Positions 1-8,282 of a stretch of 64,000 bases of DNA are shown here, in pieces (position 1 is the stretch's first letter; every line of letters starts with the position of its first letter). Origin of the DNA: Deltaproteobacteria bacterium (GTDB lineage: Bacteria; Desulfobacterota; Syntrophobacteria; Syntrophobacterales; Syntrophobacteraceae); assembly GCA_021777755.1 (NCBI GenBank), contig JAJYDE010000019.1:1-64000 (forward strand), given 5' to 3'. The notes beneath the pieces were generated by a model. The model did no database searches. It worked only from the letters and a program-made list of their open reading frames with translations, and was not told the DNA's origin. The translations under genes were made by a program, and so were the position numbers.

Positions 1-269
1 CTGGCTTCGTCCGGTGGCTTTTGCCGGGCCTAACTGTTGAAACCACCGGCCGCGTCAACCATTGCTCAACATAAGCGACGGCCCTTTCAACAGAGATCGG
101 TCGCTCGAACACCCTTGCGCTGGTGGTAATGCGCAAAAAAGGATCACCACTCACGGCAACCTACATTTTCGCTTCCGCACAGTACATCTTCGAGCCATGC
201 ACGCGAGCGGGCATGCCGGGGCAGGTCCCGGTTCACCGCATACACAAGCGGATTCGCATCCACCGGCAT
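1..269 (-). pseudogene. Decayed VapC-family PIN-domain toxin, runs off the window edge
   Basis: Read on the minus strand from an ATG at 269, the first 41 codons give a PIN-domain N-terminus: MPVDANPLVYAV with the first catalytic Asp, then LPRHARSRAWLEDVL. The frame then hits a stop near position 146. Another frame continues the same protein with RITTSARVFERPISVE and VEQWLTRPVV, the usual helix region of VapC. At least one frameshift therefore separates the halves, and the 3' part lies beyond position 1. Its start overlaps the stop of the upstream antitoxin remnant (TGATG), the normal vapBC coupling. VapC proteins are Mg-dependent RNases; this copy should be inactive. The family call rests on motif recognition. 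Confidence 0.7.
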
Positions 270-533
270 CAGTTGCGCAGCTCCAGCTTCACGGCTATTG
301 CCGCATCTTCCAACTCATCGGCCAGTCTCAACGCTTTATCCAGGTTGATATCGGGAAGCACCGCCCCCAGTGAGGCAGGCGACATCTATAAGACTTTGCC
401 TCCGGATTTTCAAGTGCATATACCCCCTTTCGCAGGGCGTCGTTCACCACCTGTCTGAACGGCCTGCCGCTCCTTTGAGCCAAATCCCCGAGCGAAGCCA
501 GGATTTCGTCGTCGATTGTCACTGTGGTCGCAT
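269..533 (-). pseudogene. Decayed VapB-type antitoxin with two frameshifts
   Basis: A good ribosome site (GGGAGGAG) sits 11 nt before an ATG at 533, but that frame stops after four codons. Adding one base near codon 2 would restore the common antitoxin start MRTTVTIDDE. The open piece from a GTG at 522 reads VTIDDEILASLGDLAQRSGR, FRQVVNDALRKGV and ENPEAKSYR, a ribbon-helix-helix antitoxin N-terminus. A second shift near position 383 moves the frame to MSPASLGAVLPDINLDKAL, LADELEDAAIAVKLELRN and a stop at 269-271, the usual toxin-binding tail. Two independent single-base shifts in about 265 bases, next to a broken vapC, point to a dead module. Confidence 0.72.
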
Positions 534-545
534 CTCGATGTGCTC

Positions 546-1125
546 CTCCCGATCGTCATGATGCCAACATGGCCCGGCAGAGGATTCGGATCAAGCCGGG
601 GCCGATGCTGACTGGATTACCCCATCATCTGGACCATCACAACTGTTTTGAGATGATTTGTTCCGGCAGAATATCTTACAATATCTCATGGGTTCATTTC
701 AAACCCCTCGAAAATCTACATCAATGTCGAAAGAGAACCCGACAGAATGTGAACGAAGACCTTGGAGCGGTTAGAGAACTCCTCGGGCAGCGTGAGGCCG
801 GGTATGGGGAGCAGGAGAAAAAGCCGGTCCGGTAAGGGGGCGGGTCTGCGCAGGTTTTGGGCTTTTTAGAGATTGCCGCGAAGACTTTCTCGATTTCGAC
901 TGGAATATGTTCAGACACAGCAAGGGCAGCTTTGTTTGTTTGGCTCATATGATAAGCACGGCATCGACATCAAGGGTGATCCGGCTGGAACGGCAACGGG
1001 GGACAATCCTCTACTGGAATTGTCATTTGGACCACCTCGAGGCGGAGAGCTCGAAAACTGGCCACATCGAAGCAGGAGGTACCACGTAAAGCAGCGCGGG
1101 CCGCCAGAGGCGGCCCGCCAACCAA
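546..1125. other. Gene-free stretch between vapBC remnant and tRNA genes
   Basis: No reading frame here has convincing coding character. A 75-codon minus frame (721-948) starts in a protein-like way but has no recognisable family and turns low-complexity. I see no tRNA, clear hairpin or repeat. It may be further debris from the same decayed region. Confidence 0.5.
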
Positions 1126-1198
1126 TAGTCCCAACGGGGTTCGAACCCGTGTCTCCGGCGTGAGAGGCCGATATCCTAGACCACTAGACGATGGGACC
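1126..1198 (-). tRNA. tRNA-Glu (anticodon CTC)
   Basis: The minus strand folds as a standard tRNA. The acceptor strand GGTCCCA pairs with TGGGACT (G-U at the first pair), the D-arm has GTCTAGTGGTCTAGGAT, the anticodon loop is centred on CTC in GGCCTCTCACGCC, and the T-arm contains GGTTCGAACCC. CTC reads GAG, so the tRNA carries glutamate. The CCA end is not encoded. It lies 9 nt downstream of tRNA-Gln on the same strand, so the two are probably cotranscribed. Confidence 0.95.
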
Positions 1199-1207
1199 AT
1201 AAAAAAA

Positions 1208-1281
1208 TGGCTGGGGGACTAGGATTTGAACCTAGGTAGGCAGATCCAGAGTCTGCAGTCCTGCCGCTGGACGATCCCCCA
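1208..1281 (-). tRNA. tRNA-Gln (anticodon CTG)
   Basis: On the minus strand TGGGGGA pairs with TCCCCCA, the D-arm contains GTCCAGCGGCAGGAC, the anticodon loop is CTCTGGA with anticodon CTG, and the T-arm has GGTTCAAATCC. Discriminator G is followed by an encoded CCA. CTG reads CAG, so this is a glutamine tRNA. A short T-run follows, before tRNA-Glu. Confidence 0.95.
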
Positions 1282-1499
1282 ACGAGGCCTCCACAATAAA
1301 CAACACCGGCATCAAAGTCAAGCCTAAAGCGCCGCTTGCGGCCACTACATGAAACGGGGTGCAAAGGTCGTCCCTCGAGCTTTTTCGTAAAACCCGGGCA
1401 GTTCAATTACATGCGGCCATGGCGGGGCCCCCCTGTCTGATTTTTAGACTTCCCCCGTCCGCTACATGAAATCCCCGATTCCCTAAATCCCCCGTTGCC

Positions 1500-1508
1500 T
1501 GCTATAAT
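1500..1508 (+). promoter_or_regulatory. Extended -10 promoter candidate for the 65-aa ORF
   Basis: TGC-TATAAT matches the extended -10 consensus TGnTATAAT. The expected -35 region is weak, as is common for this promoter class. Transcription would begin near 1514, about 40 nt before the start codon at 1556. Confidence 0.45.
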
Positions 1509-1555
1509 CCAGTGTTGGCAAGTGAAGCCTTGAATCTTTCCCCGGAGGTTAAAAT

Positions 1556-1753
1556 ATGACTACCGTAATGCCGGAAGGCGAAGCGTTGCGCAAGGCTGTG
1601 AAATGGATCTCCGCAGAACTCTCGGAGCGACCGAACAAATCCATACAAAGCCTGGTCAATGAAGCCGTGACCAGATTCGATCTATCCCCCAGGGACACCG
1701 ATTTTCTGATGTCGTTTTACAAAAAAGGGGGAAGCTCGCAGCAGGCCAGTTGA
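1556..1753 (+). CDS. Small conserved-type hypothetical protein (65 aa)
   Basis: A strong ribosome site (CCGGAGG) lies 8 nt before the ATG, and an extended -10 promoter lies about 50 nt upstream, so expression is likely. The product is soluble and mostly helical, with no signal peptide or membrane segment. The middle (SIQSLVNEAVTRFDLSPRD) resembles small regulatory or DNA-binding helices, but I cannot name a family. It converges on kdsD, whose stop is 25 nt away. Confidence 0.75.
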   Translation: MTTVMPEGEALRKAVKWISAELSERPNKSIQSLVNEAVTRFDLSPRDTDFLMSFYKKGGSSQQAS

Positions 1754-1777
1754 TTTCCGCCCGGCTCGCCTCGTAGT

Positions 1778-2746
1778 CTAAAAGCCCGCCCGCACCAGGT
1801 CGTGCACTCGGATGATTCCGGCAACCTTGTTTTGATCATCGATCACCGGGAGCACCGATATCTGGGAAGGGCGGTTTTCCATGAGGCTCAGAGCCTCGGC
1901 AGCCATCCGGTTCTCATTAATGACCACCGGATTTGGAGTCATCAGTTTATCGATGTCCATGTCCAGCAGGTTCTGGTGGCCAAGGACCGCTCTACGTAAA
2001 TCCCCGTCGGTAAAAATCCCCAGCAGTTCCCCGTCCGAGGATGCCACCACAACAGCCCCCATCGTCTTGCCGGTCAAAATCAGCAGGGCCTCGCGCATGG
2101 GTGTTCCGCTGATGGCCAGAGGCAACTCCTGTCCCGAGTGCATGAGGTCCTTTACCCGAAAAAGGAGCCTTCGGCCCAGGGCGCCCGAAGGATGGAGCCG
2201 GCCGAAGTCTTCCGGGGAAAAACCCTTTAGAGTCAGGATGCACCCCCCCAGAGCGTCCCCCATGACCATGGCCGAAGTCGTGCTGCTGGTGGGAGCAAGA
2301 TTTAGCGGGCAGGCTTCGGATTCAACGGATGCGTCGAGGCAAATGTCGCAGTCCCTGGCCAGTGTCGATTGCACTTTCCCGACTATGGCGATTGATTTCA
2401 GCCCCAGCCGTTTGAACACTTGAAGCAATTGCAACACCTCGGCGGTCTCGCCGGAATTGCTCAGAAACAGGCCGATATCACCGGGTTGGATTATCCCGAG
2501 ATCCCCGTGCATCGCCTCGACCGGGTGGATGAAGATCGAAGGGGTGCCCGTGCTTGAAAAGGTGGCCGAAATCTTTCCGGCCACAATCCCCGACTTGCCC
2601 AAACCGGTGGCAATCACCTTGCCTTTCATTAGGGCGAGGCAGGAGGCCGCGGCTTCAAATTCGGAGCCGATCCGGTCACGAAGAGCTTCAAGAGAGCATA
2701 TTTGCCTGTGGATCAAATCTTTTCCAAGAGCTACACATGAATTCAT
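1778..2746 (-). CDS. kdsD: Arabinose-5-phosphate isomerase, KpsF/GutQ family (SIS + 2 CBS)
   Basis: The 322-aa product matches the family in length and order. An N-terminal SIS sugar-isomerase domain (about residues 40-170) contains GKVIATGLGKSG, FIHPVEAMHGDLG and FLSNSGETAEVL. Two CBS domains follow (about 200-320; SGTPMREAL and MTPNPVVINENRMA). The enzyme interconverts ribulose-5-phosphate and arabinose-5-phosphate, the first step to KDO for lipopolysaccharide. This implies an outer membrane and fits the heptose-bisphosphate phosphatase at 57.1 kb. The gene follows the LuxR-type response regulator by 16 nt on the same strand and may share its transcript. Confidence 0.93.
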   Translation of the reverse strand: MNSCVALGKDLIHRQICSLEALRDRIGSEFEAAASCLALMKGKVIATGLGKSGIVAGKISATFSSTGTPSIFIHPVEAMHGDLGIIQPGDIGLFLSNSGETAEVLQLLQVFKRLGLKSIAIVGKVQSTLARDCDICLDASVESEACPLNLAPTSSTTSAMVMGDALGGCILTLKGFSPEDFGRLHPSGALGRRLLFRVKDLMHSGQELPLAISGTPMREALLILTGKTMGAVVVASSDGELLGIFTDGDLRRAVLGHQNLLDMDIDKLMTPNPVVINENRMAAEALSLMENRPSQISVLPVIDDQNKVAGIIRVHDLVRAGF

Positions 2747-2762
2747 CTTTAACCGCCAAAAG

Positions 2763-3656
2763 TCAGCTCTTCACGCTGAGGTAACTCCTCAAGCTGAATT
2801 GCGCGTTGGTAATCTTGAGTTTTCTGCGGATATTTTTCCTGTGCGTGCGCACGGTGCTTTCCGCAATATGGAGTTGCCGGGCTATTTCCTCGGTCGTTAT
2901 CCCATTTTTAATAAGAGAGGCGATCTGCAATTCGGTAAATGATAGAGCCATGGCAACCCGGGAATCGATTGAAAATCCCGAAGTCAACTCCTCGATCTGT
3001 TTGGTGAGCATATCGAGTTGCTGAGCATAGCTCTTGAGACTCGGATCGCGTTTTAGCCTTTCAACCATTGGGATGATCAGATTTCTCAATTTCAAAGCTA
3101 TCCGCTTCTCTATTTCCTCCCTTTCGCGTTCGACATTTTGAACGAAAATGGAAAGCGCCCTGTTGGTCTCAAGAAGCTGGGTGTTAAGATTTTCAAGCCG
3201 CTGCTGTTGAAGGAGCAGATCCGAACGGCTCCTCTCCAGATCCGCTATCAACCTCTTGGATTCGCGCTCGCCTTCAAGGGACTTGAACCCTCTTGCAAGG
3301 GCGTGATGAAGCAACTCATTTTTAAACGGCTTTTCAAGCAGATCGAAAGCCCCCAGTTTGAGTGCCTTGATCGCGGTCTCCTTGTCGGCATATCCTGTTA
3401 TAACAATTACTTTGGAGTCGTCGCCAATCAGGGAGATAAGATCCAAACCGCAGCCGTCCAGGATGAATATGTCCATCAGGACGATATCGCACTTATTGCG
3501 GCCAAGTCCTTCAAGCGCCTCACCGAAAGATGTGAAGGCGATAGCGTCAAGACCCCAATCCAGCAGAATCTCGATGAGGTTTTCGCAAATCATCCGGTCG
3601 TCGTCCACCACAATGACCCTGGAATTTCTGAAAGCTTCCAAATCGAAGACGTTCAA
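2763..3656 (-). CDS. Response regulator, receiver + coiled coil + LuxR-type HTH
   Basis: I place the start at a TTG (3656) because GGAGG lies 6 nt before it; the frame extends further upstream without family similarity. That gives 297 aa. Residues about 8-125 are a canonical receiver: VVDDDR acidic pocket, phosphoacceptor Asp in IVLMDIF, Thr in VITGYA, Lys in LEKPF. A long charged coiled coil (about 135-215) follows, then a LuxR/GerE helix-turn-helix (FTELQIASLIKNGITTEEIA, HIAESTVRTHRKNIRRKL). The coiled coil between receiver and HTH is unusual and probably mediates dimerisation. It is divergent from the sigma-54 regulator at 3945. No kinase is adjacent. Confidence 0.88.
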   Translation of the reverse strand: MNVFDLEAFRNSRVIVVDDDRMICENLIEILLDWGLDAIAFTSFGEALEGLGRNKCDIVLMDIFILDGCGLDLISLIGDDSKVIVITGYADKETAIKALKLGAFDLLEKPFKNELLHHALARGFKSLEGERESKRLIADLERSRSDLLLQQQRLENLNTQLLETNRALSIFVQNVEREREEIEKRIALKLRNLIIPMVERLKRDPSLKSYAQQLDMLTKQIEELTSGFSIDSRVAMALSFTELQIASLIKNGITTEEIARQLHIAESTVRTHRKNIRRKLKITNAQFSLRSYLSVKS

Positions 3657-3848
3657 TGATTTCCTCCAGGAACAACAAAGCGGCAGATGGAAGGTCGAAA
3701 CCGCCATGATTGCGAAAAGGTCCGCGTTTCCATTATCCGGAGTTTTAGTTAGCAAAAATTTGAACTAAACGCAATAAATTAGCCATTTGACTAGAAATGC
3801 AATATACTCTCGGCCGGTTTGCATACAAGCATTTTTTACGGCGACTGT

Positions 3849-3880
3849 TCAAGTATCGATTCCATCGAACCGATACTTGA
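3849..3880. promoter_or_regulatory. Perfect 10-bp inverted repeat in divergent regulator region
   Basis: TCAAGTATCG and CGATACTTGA are perfect reverse complements separated by 12 nt. They lie 64 nt upstream of the sigma-54 activator start and between two divergently transcribed response regulators. No T-run follows, so an operator or upstream activator site is more likely than a terminator. Which regulator binds is unknown. Confidence 0.5.
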
Positions 3881-3944
3881 TAAAAGCGATCGGGCATGAT
3901 CAATGCCTTTCAACGGCTACCCGGGCATACGGTTTTGAACTGAA

Positions 3945-5294
3945 ATGGCAAAAGTACTCCTAGTCGAATACGATCAGACCTGGCAAGATATCGCCGCCCA
4001 AGGTCTGGGTGCTCACCGGATCGAATGCTGCCCGGCGTTGAGCGAGGCTCTCAAACGGCTGGAGGCCGATGCCTTCGACGTAATCGCCGTGAGCCTGGAA
4101 AGCAACTACGGCGATAATGTTCGAAACCTCAAAACCAAGCTTCCCGCCCATACCCCCGTCCTCGTGGTCAGTGAACAGGCAAGGACGGAAAACGTGGTCG
4201 AGGCCATCAAGAACGGAGCCTTCGACTTTATTGCCAAACCCTACACCCCGACAAGAATGAAACTTGCCGTCGAACAGGCCGTCGAGAACCGCGCGCTCAG
4301 AAACGAGATCGACTATCTGCGGCGCACACAGGACACGACCTATGATTTCGAGCGCATAATCGCTGTCAGCCCGGCCATGGAAAAAGTCATCTCCACCCTC
4401 AAAAGGATCGCCGATTCGGAGGCCACCATACTCATCACCGGAGAAACCGGCACGGGCAAGAGCATGCTCTCCGGAACGGTCCATTTCAACAGCCGCAGGC
4501 GGGCAAAACCCTTCGTCAAAATCAACTGTGCAAATATCCCCGAAACATTGCTGGAAAGCGAACTGTTCGGCCATGAAAGAGGAGCTTTCACCGGAGCTGC
4601 CAAGACGCGGACCGGTCGTCTGGAACAGGCTAACGGCGGCTCGGTTTTCCTTGATGAAATCGGCGAATTGAGTCCCACTCTGCAGGCAAAACTTCTGCGA
4701 GTGCTCGAGGAAAAATGCTTCGAGCGGCTCGGCGGCAATCAGACCATCCGCACCGATATCCGGATAATTGCGGCCACCCATAAAAACCTGGAAGCAAATG
4801 TCGAGTCCGGCTCCTTCAGAGAAGACCTCTATTACAGGATAAACGTACTGAGGGTGCACCTTCCTCCCTTACGGGAAAGATCGGGCTGTATCGAGCCCAT
4901 CTCCAGATATCTGCTGGGGAAAACCAGTCGCGAACTCAAGAAGAACTTCGAAGATTTTGCCCCGGAGGTCATGGAGCTTTTCCGGCGCCATCCCTGGCCC
5001 GGAAACGTACGGGAACTCTCAAACACCATCGAAAGGGCGGTACTGCTTGAAGAAAACAACCGCATCACCTTGCAGAGCATATCTCTTTCAGGCTTCACCC
5101 ATAAGACGGAGATTTCCACCAAACCGATCAAAGATCTCGAGACCAGCGAGAAGGATTTGCTGCTAAAAGCCCTCGAACTGAGCGATTGGGTCCAAAAAGA
5201 TGCCGCCAACCGGCTTGGAGTAACAGCTCGCAAACTCAACTACATGATTAAAAAACACGGCATAACCCACAACAGGTGGCGAAAAAACAAATAA
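3945..5294 (+). CDS. Sigma-54-dependent response regulator with degenerate receiver
   Basis: The 449-aa product has NtrC-family architecture. A receiver-like domain spans residues 1-120, an AAA+ sigma-54 activation domain about 140-375 (Walker A GETGTGKS, ERGAFTGA loop, Walker B GGSVFLDEIGEL, WPGNVRELSNTIERAVLLEE), and a Fis-type HTH the C-terminus (AANRLGVTARKLNYMIKKHG). The intact GAFTGA loop indicates that it can contact sigma-54. The receiver is odd: the phosphoacceptor position reads AVSLES instead of LxDxxM, and VEYD replaces the VDDD pocket, while the Lys in AKPYTP remains. Ordinary aspartyl phosphorylation is therefore unlikely; control may be by constitutive dimerisation or a partner. 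Targets are unknown. Confidence 0.93.
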   Translation: MAKVLLVEYDQTWQDIAAQGLGAHRIECCPALSEALKRLEADAFDVIAVSLESNYGDNVRNLKTKLPAHTPVLVVSEQARTENVVEAIKNGAFDFIAKPYTPTRMKLAVEQAVENRALRNEIDYLRRTQDTTYDFERIIAVSPAMEKVISTLKRIADSEATILITGETGTGKSMLSGTVHFNSRRRAKPFVKINCANIPETLLESELFGHERGAFTGAAKTRTGRLEQANGGSVFLDEIGELSPTLQAKLLRVLEEKCFERLGGNQTIRTDIRIIAATHKNLEANVESGSFREDLYYRINVLRVHLPPLRERSGCIEPISRYLLGKTSRELKKNFEDFAPEVMELFRRHPWPGNVRELSNTIERAVLLEENNRITLQSISLSGFTHKTEISTKPIKDLETSEKDLLLKALELSDWVQKDAANRLGVTARKLNYMIKKHGITHNRWRKNK

Positions 5295-5366
5295 AAGCCC
5301 CGGTGCGGCACTCAAAAGACGCCAGACAAATTCGCCTTCCCCGATTTTCCCTCGATCACCGCTTTC

Positions 5367-7106
5367 TCATTGTTCGTTTAGAAGTTCGGCTTCCAACTTT
5401 TCGATGTTGGCCCTGGCGAAATCGATATCCGGATCGAGTTCCAAAGCGATATTGTAGAGCCGGATAGCTTCCCGCTTATGGCCCAGTTCCCTGAGGTTTG
5501 ACCCGATGTTGGCGTAATCTATGGCTGAACCGGGGTCCAAATCGAGGGCCCGCTCGAAAGCGGCGATCGATTCCTCGTGCTTTTTGAGCTTGAAATAACA
5601 AAAACCCCGCAGATTGAAGATTTCCTTCAGTTCGGGATTTGCCTCCTCTGCCCGGGCCAAAGATTCGAGCGCCTCGTCAAATCTTTCCAAATCCTTTAGA
5701 CAGGAAGCGATATGGACGTGAATGCTGCCGATTTCCCCCGGGTCCGGAGCTTGGCAAAGGGCGCGTTCAAACAGCCCCAGGGCAGCCTCGACATCACCTC
5801 TTAACTCGAGGCTGTGGGCGAAAAAGAAAGTCAGATCGTAACGGGGACCGAAGGTGGAAAGCAGCCGCTCCATATGCACTACCAACTGGTCGCCTTCAAG
5901 CCCCCTTAACATGGTTCGCGCCGCGTGCTGGGCGAAATCGGTGTTGCGGGTATGGTCCAGAAAGTGAGCTCCGGGGATGATCGTATAAACCGCGGGGATC
6001 TGCAATTCAGGGTGAGTGACGTTTATGGCCAGCACCTGGAGCCCTATTTTGGAAAGAGCGGCCGCACACTTTTCGATTTCCACCCGGAAATTATCGTCGT
6101 CCAGATCGGGCAGCTCCGAGATCGCTCTTTTACCGTCGCTTTTCATCAGGTATTGGGCTTCCTGGAGGCTCGCATACTTGGGCAGGGTAGGGCGGTAGGA
6201 GGTGCGGCTCTGGAAATCGCCGGCCAGTTGCGCGACCTCGGTAAGAGCGCGGCAAAGGGATTTTTCCGGGTTGGAAGTGGTCCCGGCCGTAAAAACGATT
6301 TCGCTCTTTTCCGGAAATGTCGACGGATCGTAGGCCAGTGCGGCCACCGTCGGCACACCCGTATCAAGCGAGATGTCCCGCAGAAACAGCTCGATTCCGT
6401 TGGCGCGAAACTTCTCCACCAACTCGATTGCCGCCGGCTCGCGCAGGGACTCGACATCGATTTCGGCGGTAACGGTCAAGTCGTGGCATACAATCGAGCC
6501 CACATGCCTTTCGACCACCTCGCACAACCCCTGCAAAATCGCTTCCTCAAGGGTGTTTCCACTGGCCGGCCCGTTGTATTCATTTATCGTGTAGAACCAA
6601 TCGAGGGGGACCCACTGCTCGCACCCGAGCGTTACGTTCCAGGCCTTTGCCCACCTAAGCGGCAGATCCTCCAAAAACTGGCGGCACAGCTCGGAGGGCG
6701 TGGTCGTGTCATATACCGACTTCTTCAGATCTTCCACCGATACGGCGAAGTCGTCGAGTTCCTTGTACTTCATGACCGGGAAAGGAAACTGTTCGAGGAA
6801 GGAAAAAAAACTGAACCGCTCGATGAGTTCCATGAGCGCGCTGGCTTCCGATTGCGCGGGAGTGGCGCCCTTTCCCATCTGCTTTTTGGTGCCGGTAAAG
6901 CGGGTTGCGTCTTCGCCGCAAAGGCTTATGAAAACGGGAATGCCGAGCCTGCCGGTATCTATTCGCATTGTCTTGGCGAGCACGTCCATGTCCAGGCGCG
7001 ACAGACGTTCGCGCACCCGTGCGATCGTCTGCTCGGGCGTAACGGCCTTGTCCAGGTCGTGGCTGTACTTTTTGAAACTGTCTTTGATATCGATGTTTGA
7101 AATCAT
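5367..7106 (-). CDS. YcaO-domain protein with C-terminal TPR repeats
   Basis: Residues about 60-390 are a YcaO domain (GKGATPAQSEASALMELIER near its start, ILQGLCEVVERH, and FTAGTTSNPEKSLCRALTEV). YcaO proteins use ATP to activate a backbone amide for cyclodehydration or thioamidation. The last ~150 residues hold at least three tetratricopeptide repeats (FDEALESLARAEEANPE, HEESIAAFERALDLDPGSA, KREAIRLYNIALELDPD), a likely substrate or partner platform. At 579 aa it is close to YcaO proteins with a TPR-like tail. No precursor peptide, TfuA or dehydrogenase gene is nearby, so RiPP synthesis is not supported; modification of a housekeeping protein is more plausible. It is 7 nt downstream of RNase D. 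Confidence 0.88.
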   Translation of the reverse strand: MISNIDIKDSFKKYSHDLDKAVTPEQTIARVRERLSRLDMDVLAKTMRIDTGRLGIPVFISLCGEDATRFTGTKKQMGKGATPAQSEASALMELIERFSFFSFLEQFPFPVMKYKELDDFAVSVEDLKKSVYDTTTPSELCRQFLEDLPLRWAKAWNVTLGCEQWVPLDWFYTINEYNGPASGNTLEEAILQGLCEVVERHVGSIVCHDLTVTAEIDVESLREPAAIELVEKFRANGIELFLRDISLDTGVPTVAALAYDPSTFPEKSEIVFTAGTTSNPEKSLCRALTEVAQLAGDFQSRTSYRPTLPKYASLQEAQYLMKSDGKRAISELPDLDDDNFRVEIEKCAAALSKIGLQVLAINVTHPELQIPAVYTIIPGAHFLDHTRNTDFAQHAARTMLRGLEGDQLVVHMERLLSTFGPRYDLTFFFAHSLELRGDVEAALGLFERALCQAPDPGEIGSIHVHIASCLKDLERFDEALESLARAEEANPELKEIFNLRGFCYFKLKKHEESIAAFERALDLDPGSAIDYANIGSNLRELGHKREAIRLYNIALELDPDIDFARANIEKLEAELLNEQ

Positions 7107-7113
7107 GAGAACC

Positions 7114-8007
7114 CTACTTGACAGCCGCCTCGTCTTCCTGCTCTTCGCTTTTGCGAATCAGGTCCAGAAGCTGGAAGGCGGCGTGGGAAGAAAGATAGAT
7201 ACGTGGCAAGCCCTTGATTTTATAAAAATCCTGAACGCTTTTGGGACGCTGCAGAGCAATCTTTAATAGCGTCTCGTTGGTAAGGACCCTGAAGGGAGCG
7301 CGGTCGCGCCGGCGCGCCTCTTTTTCCCTGAAGAGGTAGAGAGCCTTCAAAACTCGCTTGCCGGCGACATCGAGGGACTTGGCTCCGTAAATGTGCAAAA
7401 AATCGCCGGGGCGAAAATTTTTCTTCGTTATCTGCTGCGTGCACAGCTTTTCGAAGGCCAACAGGGCCGTATCCAACAGTTGCTTTGTTTGTAGTTCGCA
7501 TACAAGCTTGTGTCTTAGCGCAATGAGAAAATGAGTATCGAAGCGGGCATATTGGATCTGCTCCTCCTTTAGCGGACGCTTTCCCCAGTCGTAGCGCTGC
7601 CATTTCTTATTGAGGCTTATCCCGAAATGCTCCTGGAGAATGGCGGCCAATCCCAGTTGACTGTATCCCAGGATCTTGGCGGCTACCGAAGTGTCGAAAA
7701 CGTTGCGGACCACGAAGTTGAAATCCCGCTTAAGTCCGGCGATGTCATTTGGAGCGGCGTGGAAGATTTTTTCCACTTCCGGATTGGAAAGCACATCACC
7801 AAAGGCCTGGATATCACCAACCGATAGAGGGTCTATTATATAATCCTCTTCGCTTGTGGATACCTGTATGAGGCAGACACGGTTGAAATAGGCGTGAAAA
7901 CTGTTGGATTCCGTATCGATGGCAATGTGGGTGAATTTTTCGAGTTCCTGCAAAAAGGTCGAAAAATCATGCCGGTTTTCGATCAGAACGACACTGTTCA
8001 ATTCCAT
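7114..8007 (-). CDS. rnd: Ribonuclease D (DEDDy 3'-5' exonuclease + HRDC)
   Basis: The 297-aa product has the three exonuclease motifs: IAIDTESNSFHAYFNRVCLI (Exo I), FHAAPNDIAGLKRDF (Exo II) and YARFDTHFLIALR (Exo III, DEDDy tyrosine and aspartate). An HRDC domain follows (about residues 205-285). RNase D trims the 3' ends of stable RNA precursors, notably tRNA. It is shorter than the E. coli enzyme (375 aa), consistent with a single HRDC domain. It lies just upstream of the YcaO gene, probably in one transcript. Confidence 0.9.
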   Translation of the reverse strand: MELNSVVLIENRHDFSTFLQELEKFTHIAIDTESNSFHAYFNRVCLIQVSTSEEDYIIDPLSVGDIQAFGDVLSNPEVEKIFHAAPNDIAGLKRDFNFVVRNVFDTSVAAKILGYSQLGLAAILQEHFGISLNKKWQRYDWGKRPLKEEQIQYARFDTHFLIALRHKLVCELQTKQLLDTALLAFEKLCTQQITKKNFRPGDFLHIYGAKSLDVAGKRVLKALYLFREKEARRRDRAPFRVLTNETLLKIALQRPKSVQDFYKIKGLPRIYLSSHAAFQLLDLIRKSEEQEDEAAVK

Positions 8008-8069
8008 GACGTCAGCTTTTCCGCCTTCTATCTCCTATTGTTGTCTCTATACGGCGAAACGAGGCCGAA

Positions 8070-8282
8070 ATGAACAAACGCAAGGCTGAAAGAATTCAAC
8101 CGATCCGCCGGTCCACACGGCGTGAACAGCCCTTTGATTTCTATACTCCGTTTCAGGAGTTAGATCAACTGTTTGCACGAAATTTTTCAGCCCGCTGCAA
8201 TCCTTCGAATCCGGACGGGAGCGAAAAAGACCTTCATCAATACGATAATAAAGGAAAAATCGATGATCACGCATTATTTTAG
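8070..8282 (+). CDS. Small hypothetical protein (70 aa), doubtful
   Basis: The frame starts with ATG 5 nt after a GAGG ribosome site and is divergent from RNase D. The product begins with a basic stretch, then PFDFYTPFQELDQLFARN, which looks protein-like. The rest is polar and low in information, and the 3' end overlaps the maf stop by 9 nt. It could be a real small gene or the 5' remnant of a longer decayed one. I recognise no family. Confidence 0.35.
   Translation: MNKRKAERIQPIRRSTRREQPFDFYTPFQELDQLFARNFSARCNPSNPDGSEKDLHQYDNKGKIDDHALF

Noticed and set aside
721-948. 75-codon minus-strand frame
   Set aside because: Protein-like start but low-complexity end, no ribosome site and no recognised family.
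5925-7100. 391-codon plus-strand frame
   Set aside because: Antisense to the YcaO gene, no family features.
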